Below the pieces are notes generated by a model, which ran no database searches, had not been told where the DNA came from, and was given only the letters and a program-made list of their open reading frames with translations. Below, piece by piece: positions 15,584-24,676 of a stretch of 24,694 nucleotides of DNA. The translations under genes and the position numbers were made by a program. Origin of the DNA: JAZKAD01 sp040389305 (GTDB lineage: Bacteria > Pseudomonadota > Alphaproteobacteria > Rickettsiales > Rickettsiaceae); assembly GCA_040389305.1 (NCBI GenBank), contig JAZKAD010000067.1, positions 1-24,694 on the forward strand, in the 5' to 3' direction. Positions within the stretch are counted from its first letter, which is position 1. The number at the start of each line of letters is the position of its first letter.

Positions 15584-18310
15584 TTATGAGAGATTGCTAT
15601 CACTTTCTGTCATCTCTTCTACTTCTTCCCCTTCTTCGTCGCTCTCTGCGATCAAAGCCACGGATACTACCTTCTCATCACCTGCAGTTTTGAATAGAAT
15701 CACGCCGCTTGTGCTTCTGCCAGTAGCCCTTAGGGTGTCTAGTTTGCATCTAATAAGTTTGCCACTATTTGTGATGAGCATAAGTTCGTCACTCTCTGTA
15801 GAGACGGGCATAGCAGCAACAACATTGCCTGTTTTGTCCCCAAGAACCATATTTACAACACCGCTGCCTCCGCGATCAGTAATACGATATCCATAGGCTG
15901 AACTACGCTTACCATAACCATTTTCAGATACGGTAAGAATAAACTCTTCTCCTGCGAGCATCTCTTTGACCTTGTCGGAATCGGCTCCTTCTGGCAAAGT
16001 TATGCTTGATAAATCTAGGGACTTAGCAAGCTCAAGCCTTTGTTCAATTGGGATGGATAGGTAGGCTTCTCTCTCTTGTATACTAGACTCAATACCATGA
16101 AGCACGGTCATTGAAATGACCTTGTCGTCACCCGCAAGTCTCATGCCACGAACGCCATCAGAAGTACGGCTTTTGAATACGCGTACAGACTCAACTTTGA
16201 AGCGGATTGCTTTACCATTTTTAGTGGCAAGCAAGATATGGTCATTTTCAGCACAGGATTTTACAGCAACTAAGCTATCATTTTCATCAAGCCTAATAGC
16301 GATTTTACCATTAGCTTGGATTTTCTTAAAGTCCGAAAGATCGTTACGCCTAATATTACCTTGCGAGGTTGCAAACATGATGTTGAGGTTATCCCACTCA
16401 TCTTGGTTTTCCGGCATCGGCATAATATTTGTAATGGTCTCGTTTGCTTTAAGAGGAAGAATGTTGACTATAGGACGTCCCTTACTTTGTGGCGACCCTG
16501 GTGGTAATCTATAAAGCTTCAAGCTATAAACCTGGCCGGCGCTCGAGAAGAAGAGGAGGGGGGTATGAGTGCTGCCTACAAAAATCTGTGTAGTTATATC
16601 ATCATCATACATAGAAAGGCCTGACCTTCCTTTGCCACCACGTCTTTGAGCTCTATATGTAGATAATGGTACGCGCTTGATGTAACCTCCAAGAGTTACG
16701 GTCACCACCATATCTTCGCGCTGAATTAAATCTTCCATATCCCGTTCAAATTCGCCTTCTACAATAGAAGTAAGGCGATCTGTAGCAAAATTAGTTCTGA
16801 TTTGCAGTAACTCATCCTTAACTATCTTAAGTAGATGTTCGCGCGATGCTAGAATGCTTAAATATTCTTTGATTTCTTCAGCAAGGCCAGATAAATCATG
16901 CTCGATTTTATCCTTCTCCATAGCAGTAAGACGTTGAAGTCTCATTTCTAGAATGGCTTTCGCCTGGACATCACTAAAATAACATTTACCATCATCGCTA
17001 ATGCTTGCTTGGTCATCCACAAGGCGCATTAGGCTTAAGATATCCCCAGCGAGCCAACCTCTTGACATCAATTGCTCTTTTGCTTCAGATGGGTCTTTAG
17101 ATGCACGGATAATACGTATAATTTCATCAATATTGCCAACTGCAATACGAAGTCCAAGCAAAATATGCGCACGATCTCTGGCTTTATTCAAAAGATAAAT
17201 AGTGCGTTTTGTGACAACCTCTTCACGGAATTCTATAAAGGCTGATACAACTTCTTTTAGGTTCATCAATTTAGGCAGACCCTTAGTCAGGGCAAGCATA
17301 TTGACGCCAAAGGAAGTTTGCAAAGTAGTGTAACTATAGAGTTGATTAAGTATGACCTCGGCTGGAGCGTCTTTTTTAAGCTCCATAACGACGCGGACAC
17401 CCATCTTGTTGGTTTCATCACGTAGGTCGCTTATCCCTTCGATTTTCTTATCTCGCACAAGTTCAGCAATTTTTTCAATCAGCTTGGCCTTATTCACCAT
17501 GTAGGGAACTGAGGTGATAATAATTGCCTGGCGATTTCCAATCTCTTCAAAATGCGTTGTACCGCGTACAGGAATACTACCGCGCCCAGTGTGGTAAGCT
17601 GAGCGGATACCTGAGGTTCCGAGGATCATAGCTCCTGTTGGAAAATCAGGTCCTTTGACGAATTGCATCAATTCATCGATAGTAATATCGGAATTATCAA
17701 CATAAGCGCAGCAAGCATCTATAACTTCCCCAAGGTTATGCGGAGGAATATTCGTGGCCATACCAACTGCAATACCGCCAGTACCATTAACCAGCAGGTT
17801 TGGAAACATAGCGGGCAAAACAGTTGGTTCGCTTTCAGATCCGTCATAGTTGGGCTGAAATGATACAGTTTCTTTGTCTATATCTTCGAGCAAGGTGTGG
17901 GCGGCTTTAGCGAGGCGTGTTTCTGTATAACGCATTGCAGCAGGAGAGTCGCCATCCATAGAGCCAAAGTTACCTTGACCATCAATCAAAGGAAGCCTGA
18001 GAGAGAAGTCCTGAGCCATACGAACCAAAGAGTCGTATACAGCGACGTCGCCATGCGGATGGTACTTACCTATCACGTCACCGACTACTCTTGCGGATTT
18101 TCTATGAGGTCTGCCTGCGTGATAACCAGACTCGTGCATCGCGTAGAGAATACGTCTATGCACAGGCTTCAGACCATCTCGTACATCGGGGATAGCTCTA
18201 CTTACGATGACACTCATGGCGTAATCGAGATAGGAGGTTTTCATCTCCTCTTCGATAGTGATAGGGATTAGTTCTTCACCCATCGGTTTTTCACCAACTG
18301 TAACTGTCAT
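15584..18310 (-). CDS. gyrA: DNA gyrase subunit A
   Basis: GyrA (908 residues) is the breakage-reunion subunit of gyrase, which introduces negative supercoils. The N-terminal domain begins at IEEEMKTSYLDYAMSVIVSR. The catalytic tyrosine is Y128 in AMRYTETRLA (E. coli Y122). The C-terminal beta-pinwheel contains the GyrA box QRRGGKG, which separates it from ParC, and the tail is acidic (ESDEEGEEVEEMTESDSN). The quinolone region reads KYHPHGDVAVYDSLVRMAQ, so the E. coli Ser83 position is Val89 while the Asp87 position is still Asp93. The ATG at 18310 gives a slightly long N-terminus; ATG 18283 is an alternative. A tRNA-Ser gene follows on the same strand. Confidence 0.97.
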   Translation of the reverse strand: MTVTVGEKPMGEELIPITIEEEMKTSYLDYAMSVIVSRAIPDVRDGLKPVHRRILYAMHESGYHAGRPHRKSARVVGDVIGKYHPHGDVAVYDSLVRMAQDFSLRLPLIDGQGNFGSMDGDSPAAMRYTETRLAKAAHTLLEDIDKETVSFQPNYDGSESEPTVLPAMFPNLLVNGTGGIAVGMATNIPPHNLGEVIDACCAYVDNSDITIDELMQFVKGPDFPTGAMILGTSGIRSAYHTGRGSIPVRGTTHFEEIGNRQAIIITSVPYMVNKAKLIEKIAELVRDKKIEGISDLRDETNKMGVRVVMELKKDAPAEVILNQLYSYTTLQTSFGVNMLALTKGLPKLMNLKEVVSAFIEFREEVVTKRTIYLLNKARDRAHILLGLRIAVGNIDEIIRIIRASKDPSEAKEQLMSRGWLAGDILSLMRLVDDQASISDDGKCYFSDVQAKAILEMRLQRLTAMEKDKIEHDLSGLAEEIKEYLSILASREHLLKIVKDELLQIRTNFATDRLTSIVEGEFERDMEDLIQREDMVVTVTLGGYIKRVPLSTYRAQRRGGKGRSGLSMYDDDITTQIFVGSTHTPLLFFSSAGQVYSLKLYRLPPGSPQSKGRPIVNILPLKANETITNIMPMPENQDEWDNLNIMFATSQGNIRRNDLSDFKKIQANGKIAIRLDENDSLVAVKSCAENDHILLATKNGKAIRFKVESVRVFKSRTSDGVRGMRLAGDDKVISMTVLHGIESSIQEREAYLSIPIEQRLELAKSLDLSSITLPEGADSDKVKEMLAGEEFILTVSENGYGKRSSAYGYRITDRGGSGVVNMVLGDKTGNVVAAMPVSTESDELMLITNSGKLIRCKLDTLRATGRSTSGVILFKTAGDEKVVSVALIAESDEEGEEVEEMTESDSNLS

Positions 18311-18359
18311 GTCTCTGCTCTTAAAATGTTGGGATTCTTATATAAAAATCGACATAGAT

Positions 18360-18388
18360 AAACTACTAGAAAAACGCAGTGTTTTCAA
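18360..18388 (-). promoter_or_regulatory. Possible gyrA promoter
   Basis: On the minus strand TTGAAA (18388-18383) and TAGTTT (18365-18360) are 17 bp apart, giving a leader of about 45 nt before the gyrA ATG. The -10 box is weak. A good TATAAT at 18406-18401 lacks a matching -35. The choice is uncertain. Confidence 0.33.
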
Positions 18389-18428
18389 GGTGAATGTCGT
18401 ATTATAGTATTCTAGTTTTTATCCAGCC

Positions 18429-19079
18429 CTACTTCAAAACATAGCCTTTAATTTTCTGGCATAGGTATTTGATAATATTGTCTGAAAAGATAGAGAAAAT
18501 CAGCTGCGACATAGCAACTGCGAGCACGGTAATGACTAGGCTGTACATAATATCAGCTGGGTAATGCATGGCTAATGTTATGCGTGCAAGAGCGACAAGT
18601 ACTACTGTGATGACAGCAAGGCAGCGGTATAGTTTTCCTATATGTGGCCAAAGAAAAATTGCCATCATGAATGCAAGGCCAACATGAGCGCTCGGGAAGC
18701 TAGATAAACACCTTACTCCCTCCATATTCATGATTGTTACAAAACTGCCTTCTGGAAGTGAGCAATAAGGTCTTGGCAAGTTAATAGAAAATTTGAGCAT
18801 TGCATAGGCAAAACCAAAAAAGGCATAGCAGGTGCCTACTTGAACTAATGTATAAAAAACTTTTTCGTATTCGATATCACGGATAGAAGGAGAGAGTTTG
18901 TTGAGGCGGTAAATTTGATAAATACAAAATAGAATGTAATATACAGCAAAGCACCATATCATGAAAAAATTCGATAAGATATTCAAAGCATAGGGTACAA
19001 ATCCAGTATTGCAGAAATGATTCAAAGAATAGAAGATCACTGCATTATATCCACCTAAATCGTAAAAAATTTCTTTCAT
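18429..19079 (-). CDS. PAP2-superfamily membrane phosphatase
   Basis: This 216-residue protein has about six hydrophobic segments and all three signature motifs of the PAP2 (type 2 phosphatidic acid phosphatase) superfamily: K96-x6-R103-P104, PSAH at 129-132, and R166-x5-H172 followed by YPAD. The histidines and arginines of motifs two and three form the active site, which hydrolyses phosphomonoesters or diphosphates of lipids at the membrane face. Family members act on undecaprenyl diphosphate, phosphatidylglycerol phosphate, phosphatidic acid or lipid A; the substrate here cannot be told from sequence. The ATG at 19079 lacks a strong ribosome-binding site. It diverges from the MBL-fold gene and its stop is about 120 bp upstream of gyrA. 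Confidence 0.88.
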   Translation of the reverse strand: MKEIFYDLGGYNAVIFYSLNHFCNTGFVPYALNILSNFFMIWCFAVYYILFCIYQIYRLNKLSPSIRDIEYEKVFYTLVQVGTCYAFFGFAYAMLKFSINLPRPYCSLPEGSFVTIMNMEGVRCLSSFPSAHVGLAFMMAIFLWPHIGKLYRCLAVITVVLVALARITLAMHYPADIMYSLVITVLAVAMSQLIFSIFSDNIIKYLCQKIKGYVLK

Positions 19080-19101
19080 CTCGAGGTCTGCCTGTGCTAT
19101 G

Positions 19102-19129
19102 TTGACTGTGCTAGGTTGATAATTTTAAA
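19102..19129 (+). promoter_or_regulatory. Possible promoter of the hydrolase-mfd pair
   Basis: TTGACT (19102-19107) and TTTAAA (19124-19129) are 16 bp apart in the divergent gap between the PAP2 gene and the MBL-fold gene, which leaves a short leader. A TATAAT at 19144-19149 is too close to the ATG to serve that gene. Confidence 0.33.
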
Positions 19130-19153
19130 GCCACTTGTATCTATATAATCATT

Positions 19154-19903
19154 ATGCAGTACTTAACAATATTAGGATGCGGATCTTCATGGGGCGTCCC
19201 TGTTATAGGATGCAAATGCAAAACTTGCAGCTCTCCATCTTCATACAACAAAAGAAGTAGATCATCAATTATAATCAGAGATGGAGTTACTTCGGTGTTG
19301 GTAGATTTCGGAGGGGATGTTAGGAATCAGCTACTGCGAGAAAATATTGATAGGCTAGATGCAGTAATTTTAACGCATGATCATGCAGATCATTGCAGTG
19401 GCCTGGATGATCTCAGGATATTTAGCTTAATTCACGGAATGATACCAAAATTCTATAGCGATCATAATACTGTAGATGTTGTTACAAAAAGATATAGCTA
19501 CTTATTTGATAAAAAAGCATTAGAGCCTATAGGCGTAGATTTTGATGCTAAAATCCGGGTAGGGGATATTGAAATTCAGCTCTTTAAGCAGGATCACGGA
19601 GTAATGGATAGCTTAGGTCTTCGTATTAAAAATACCGTATATACCAACGATGTACTAAGATACCCAGAAGAATCAAAGCAGTACTTGCGCAATGCTAAAA
19701 TATGGGTGGCGGATTGTGTAGATTATAAATCTACGGGCTCGCATATAGGTCTCGATCAAGCTATTCAATTATATGAGGAATTTACGCCAGAGAGGGTGTA
19801 CATTACTAATATGAGTCACGACATAGACTATTTTGATATCCAGCCTCAATTACCACAAAACGTCTCGCCAGCCTATGACGGCCTAAGGCTTGAAATAATC
19901 TGA
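19154..19903 (+). CDS. Metallo-beta-lactamase-fold hydrolase, PhnP-like
   Basis: This 249-residue protein has the binuclear metal site of the MBL fold: HxHxDH at H75, H77, D79 and H80, then H148, D166 and H222. The N-terminal stretch GCGSSWGVPVIGCKCKTC, with cysteines 20, 22 and 25, is typical of the PhnP branch (phosphoribosyl cyclic phosphodiesterase-like), where these cysteines bind a structural zinc. No phosphonate genes are nearby, so the substrate is probably another cyclic phosphate or nucleotide; this is inferred. No Shine-Dalgarno sequence is visible before ATG 19154. The gene ends 10 nt before mfd and is probably in one transcript with it. Confidence 0.87.
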   Translation: MQYLTILGCGSSWGVPVIGCKCKTCSSPSSYNKRSRSSIIIRDGVTSVLVDFGGDVRNQLLRENIDRLDAVILTHDHADHCSGLDDLRIFSLIHGMIPKFYSDHNTVDVVTKRYSYLFDKKALEPIGVDFDAKIRVGDIEIQLFKQDHGVMDSLGLRIKNTVYTNDVLRYPEESKQYLRNAKIWVADCVDYKSTGSHIGLDQAIQLYEEFTPERVYITNMSHDIDYFDIQPQLPQNVSPAYDGLRLEII

Positions 19904-19913
19904 AGTAAATAAT

Positions 19914-22900
19914 ATGAAGATTATACGAGCGCCACATTCTGCAATTGCATACCTTGCATGCAAGAATTATCACGAATATGAAGGCGATCATTTACTTATT
20001 TGTGGAAGCGAGGAGGATGCGCGCCTTAGGGTCAAGCAGATATCCTTTTTTGACCCAAATATTGATGCATTATATTTCCCGAGTTGGGATAGCTTGCCCT
20101 TTGACCGAATATCCCCCAGCGCATCTATTATGGCGGCAAGAGCCAGTGTGCTAGCTAAGCTGTCGCCAAAGAGACGCCACAAAAAAAGCCTAGAGAAAAA
20201 CATCTTATAGTTCTCAGCGCTAGCAATTTTTTACAAAAACTTCCTCCGGTTGATGAGTTTATATCGACTAGCATTAATCTCTCAAAGGGGCAAGTTATAA
20301 CGCATGAGCAAATAGCTAGTATTTTGGTTAATCGGGGCTTTAATAGATCCGCTACTGCATCAAGTCCGGGAGACTTTACTCTTCGCGGAGAAATACTAGA
20401 CATTGTGATATCGGAAGATACAGGTTACAGGTTAAATTTCGCTTGGAATAAAATCGAGACTATAAAATGCTTTGATCCTTTAACTCAAGTCTCTCGAAGT
20501 CAAACCCACAATATTAGCCTGCACCCTACGAGTGAGTTTAATTTACGTCCTGAAAATATTTCAAGATTTAAAGAGGGATTCGTTAGAAACTTTGGGGTGA
20601 ATCATATCAATCATCCATTGTATTTGTCCGTCCTAGAAGCTAGGCATTTCGCATCAGCAGAACATCTATTGCCCTTACTATACGAAGAAATGACATGCAT
20701 TACGGATTATTTAGAGAATCCAAGTATCATGATGGATCAATTTGCGAAACATGCTATGGAAGCCTCTGAGCGAGACGTTCTGGATCTTCACCAATCTCGT
20801 ATTGACGGTAATAAGGCCTCTGGTCATTTTTACCCTGTGCTCAATGTAAATGAATTATATTTTCATGAAACAGAAGCTAAGGACAAGCTTAGTCTCTCAA
20901 AGGTAGTTGATAGTGGCATAGATGATAAAACCTCAGGTGAAAATGTCATCATCTCTGCGCCTAACTTCTACCATCAAAGCCTTCAAAATCAACAAGCGGT
21001 ATTAAGTCTTTTTGATGAATTTCAGCAGAGTCATAAGAATACGCCCATTACTATTTGCTGCCCCAGTAAAAGCGGCATAGAAAGAGTCCGAAATATTTTG
21101 GAGTTATATGGCTTTAATAACCTTAAGGATCAGGCGCGAGATCAGGTGTTGGATTCACCTCCGCAAAACCCCGTAACTAAGACCGGTGATAGAGCGATAA
21201 TTCTTGCGACTATACCCTTGCAATCAGGCTTTGTCACCAAAGAGCATATCTTTTTAAGTCAGTATGATTTGCTTGGAGCTAAAAGCACTCAGCCCTCAAG
21301 AGATTCTAATAAAAAACTCAAAACCCTTCTTAGTGAAATCGAGAATTTGGCAGAAGGCGCTCTAATAGCTCATAAAGATCACGGTATCGGGAAATTTATT
21401 GGTATCGAAACTATAGAGGTCGCAGGTATTCCTCATGACTGCGTAAAACTACTATATGCAGATAATGATCGTATCTATATACCCGTGGAGAACCTAGATT
21501 CCATCAAGCGTTATGGGTCTGATGAGGCTGAACTCGATAAGCTAGGGGGGGTTTCTTGGCAAAAGCGCAAGTCTAAACTTAAAAATCGTATTGGTGAACT
21601 TGCTGTTAAATTAATGCAAATTGCAGCTGAGCGAAGGGTGAGAAAGGTAGAGCATATCATTCCTACTGAAAGTTACGAACAATTTGCCGCTAAATTCCCA
21701 TATAGCGAAACTGATGATCAATTAAATGCGATAGAAGACATTAAAGAGGATTTCATCAAAGGCTATCCTATGGATAGACTTATCTGTGGTGACGTTGGTT
21801 TTGGGAAGACTGAGGTTGCTATGAGGGCAGCATTTTTAGCGGCATCAAATGGCAAACAAGTCGTAGTTATTGCGCCTACCACTATCTTATGTCGCCAGCA
21901 TTATACAAGCTTTGTCGAAAGATTCTGCGGATCCGGACTGAATATTGCCCAAATCTCGCGCCTTGTAAGTAGCGGCGAGGTCAATCGAGTTAAAGCCGCT
22001 CTTAGGGCTGGAGAAATTAATATTGCAATCGGTACTCATGCAATTCTTGCTAAAGACGTGGGCTTCCATGACCTTGGACTTATGATTCTTGATGAAGAGC
22101 AGCATTTTGGCGTTGCTCAGAAAGAGCGTATGAAAGAGTTGCAGCGTGGTGTTCATGCTTTATCTCTTTCGGCAACGCCAATACCAAGAACCCTTCAAAT
22201 GTCATTACTGGGTATCCGTGATCTTAGCCTTATAGCAACGCCTCCAATTGATAGGCTCGCTGTTAGAACCGCAGTGATCCCGTATGATCCAGTGATTATT
22301 CGTGATGCTTTGCTAAAAGAACGCATGAGGGGAGGGCGGAGCTTTTATGTATGCCCAAGAATCAAAGATATAGAGGATATAGCAAAGAAGCTAACAAGCA
22401 TAGTTCCAGAGCTTACCTATCAAATTGCTCATGGGCAAATGGCGCCAAATGCTATCGACCAAATTATGGGTGATTTTTATGATGGCAAATTCGACATTTT
22501 GCTATCGACCACCATCATCGAGTCTGGCATTGACGTGCCTTCTGCAAATACAATGATCATACATAAAGCTGAGATGCTAGGTCTTAGTCAGCTATATCAA
22601 TTACGTGGCAGGGTAGGTAGGAGCAAGTTGCGTGGTTATGCGTATCTTACTATGTCTGCTAAAAGCGCTACGAAACACGCCCTGCAGAGACTTGAGATTA
22701 TGCAAAATCTAGACTCCCTTGGTGCGGGTTTTTCTATCGCAAGTCACGATATGGATATTCGTGGATTTGGAAATTTGGTTGGCGATGAACAATCTGGGCA
22801 TATTAGAGAAGTGGGGGTTGAGCTATATCAAGACATGCTAGAGGCTGCGATATGCGAATTGAAGGATCAAGAGCCCGAACAAAGCGATTTAAATCCAAGT

Positions 22901-23323
22901 ATCAATATTGGCATAGCTGTCTCCTTGCCGGAAGGATATATAGGGGACAATAACCTACGTATTGGTCTTTATAAACGTATCAGCATCCTTGATACCGAAG
23001 AGCAAATAGAGGATTTCAAAGATGAGCTCATAGATCGTTTCGGTCCAATGCCGCAGGAAGTTATAAATTTACTATCTATCATTCACATCAAACAATTATG
23101 CAGAAAGCTACATATCCAGAATCTTGATTCAGGGCCACAAGGGTTTGTGATTAAGTTTCAGGAAGGATATGACGCAGTGGAGATGGTTATGAAATTCATC
23201 AATAAATATCCAAGACATAGTAAAATTCGTCCCGACGGTAAATTCGTTGTGCTAAGGGCTCTGAGCCCAGAGACTATAGTATCGGTAGCTTGCAAGTTAT
23301 TATCCGAGTTATCGGAAATTTAA
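19914..23323 (+). pseudogene. mfd: Mfd transcription-repair coupling factor, frameshifted near the 5' end
   Basis: Mfd pushes RNA polymerase off DNA lesions and recruits UvrA. The first frame (from ATG 19914) encodes the start of the UvrB-like domain (ALYFPSWDSLPFDRISPS) and runs into TAG at 20208. The match continues at once in another frame (PREKHLIVLSASNFLQKLPP) to 23323. That frame has a stop at 20156, so the lesion lies between 20159 and 20207, at an A7 run (20181-20187) or an AAA (20168-20170). Adding one base gives about 1136 residues, like E. coli Mfd (1148). Later parts look intact: the polymerase-binding domain, Walker A GDVGFGKTE (about 21788), DEEQHFG (about 22091) and GRVGRSK (about 22607). 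Loss of function, transcriptional slippage or a sequencing error are all possible. Confidence 0.9.
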
Positions 23324-23517
23324 AGAATGAAGAGAGTCTGAGCAAGATTAAGCCCCAAGGATTATGCGTAAACATCATAAGGTAGATCGATTACTATAAA
23401 ACTTCTCTTAACAATTATCAACATTTATGTCACTGTGATAATAATCAATCATGTAGTGAGTAATTGTTATACTTTCATTAAGAACTTCGTTCCTAGAGCC
23501 ATCTTCGCCTGTTAGAC

Positions 23518-24398
23518 TTGCAAATACAAATAGTAGCATCTGCATCAGCTGATTCTCGAGCAAGCACTAATGCTAATGCTCCAGTCGATGTAGTAGCTCT
23601 CTCTCAAGAAGCAATAGGGAGAATGACGATGCCAACAAATGAAGTTCCGGAGTATCTAAAAACTATAATAGAAACTATAGACAAGAAGGATCCAAGGGTT
23701 AAGGATTTAGATTTAAGCCAGAAAGATTTAACCGATGATGATATAGTAATCATTTGCAAGCACCTAAAGGATAATCCGCATATCACCCGTCTTAGCGCAG
23801 AAGTCAACAACATCGGTCCTATTGGAGCAGAGGAACTCGCTAAAAACACTACAATTAAGGAGCTTAATATGTATCTAACAATGACATTCGTGATGCTGGA
23901 GCAATTGCGCTAGCTAAAAATACTACAATTAAGGAGCTTAATGTAGCAGCCAACAAGATCAGCGCTGCCGGAGCAGCGGCACTAGCTACAAACAAAACTC
24001 TCGAGACTCTTGTTGTGGGCGCCAACTATATCGGTGATGCTGGAGCAACTGCGCTATCTGAAAACGTTGCCATTGAGTATATTGATGTAAAAGGCAACGG
24101 CATCAGTCCTGACGGAGAAAGGGCATTGGCTGAGCGCACACTAAGAGCTAAAGCTCGTGGAGATAAAGCTCGTGCTGTAGCAGATAAACCAGCTGCAGCA
24201 ACTCCGGTAAGCCCCAGAGATGTTCTTAATGCTAGCGACGTTGACTTAAGGGACGCTCTCAGGAGCGTGGTTCCAGCGGTAGCCCTCGAGACTAGCACTA
24301 GAGCTCCAAGAAGCACTCCTACTCCAGGAGCAACTCCCGCGGATCCAAAAGACTCGGCTAAGGGCGCAAGTAAGGATGATAAAAAACCTTGGCGCTAA
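23518..24398 (+). pseudogene. Leucine-rich-repeat (RNI-like) protein, frameshifted
   Basis: Two frames together encode one LRR protein. The N-terminal part is Ala/Ser-rich, followed by VKDLDLSQKDL. Four 24-residue ribonuclease-inhibitor-like repeats then follow the pattern I-x-x-x-G-A-x-x-L-A-x-N-x-x-I-x-x-L-x-x-x-x-N-x, and the tail (about 24130-24398) is rich in Ala, Pro, Thr and Lys and looks disordered. The first frame stops at 23911 because the first full repeat is 74 nt instead of 72: two extra bases near 23878-23880. The start is unclear: TTG 23518 has no ribosome-binding site, while ATG 23629 has AGGGAG 7 nt upstream, yet codon bias suggests coding before it. Such eukaryote-like LRRs are often host-directed proteins in intracellular bacteria; no secretion signal is evident. 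Confidence 0.75.
23839..23942. repeat. Near-identical direct repeats within the LRR gene
   Basis: The 30 bases at 23839-23868 and 23913-23942 (GCTAAAAACACTACAATTAA and on) differ by one base, while later repeat units (starting 23985 and 24057) have diverged. This points to recent duplication of one LRR unit. The spacing is 74 here but 72 between all later units. Confidence 0.85.
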
Positions 24399-24676
24399 CT
24401 AAAACTCTCTACGATATCGTAGGTAGCAATCGTTTATAGCAAAGGAGAATCTTTGATTCATTCCTTTGCTACAAAAGAAAGGGCGGAGAGAATGATCTAG
24501 CACAAGGGCATCTCACTCTCCTTGGGAGTCTTCATTAAACCGTGCATGACGCGTATGGTTTGTTACATGCTTTCTTTCTAAACTGAGAAGTATCTGTTTT
24601 TAATGTAAGTTTTAATAGATGTGATAGATTTATTGTGCTCATATAGTAAATTAGTTTGAAGTAGGGATTTGGAAAA
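24399..24676. other. Intergenic stretch with strong inverted repeats
   Basis: No gene is seen here. CTACGATATCGTAG (24409-24422) is a perfect 14-bp palindrome. A compound hairpin follows: TAGCAAAGGA (24437-24446) pairs with TCCTTTGCTA (24462-24471), and inside it GAATC (24447-24451) pairs with GATTC (24455-24459) around TTT. It lies about 40 nt after the LRR gene stop and may end its transcript, though no T run follows on the plus strand. A smaller imperfect stem lies at about 24513-24527. The last part, about 24570-24676, is AT-rich with no clear signal. Confidence 0.55.

Noticed and set aside
16116..16514. 132-residue plus-strand frame opposite gyrA
   Set aside because: Antisense shadow of GyrA; no start signals.
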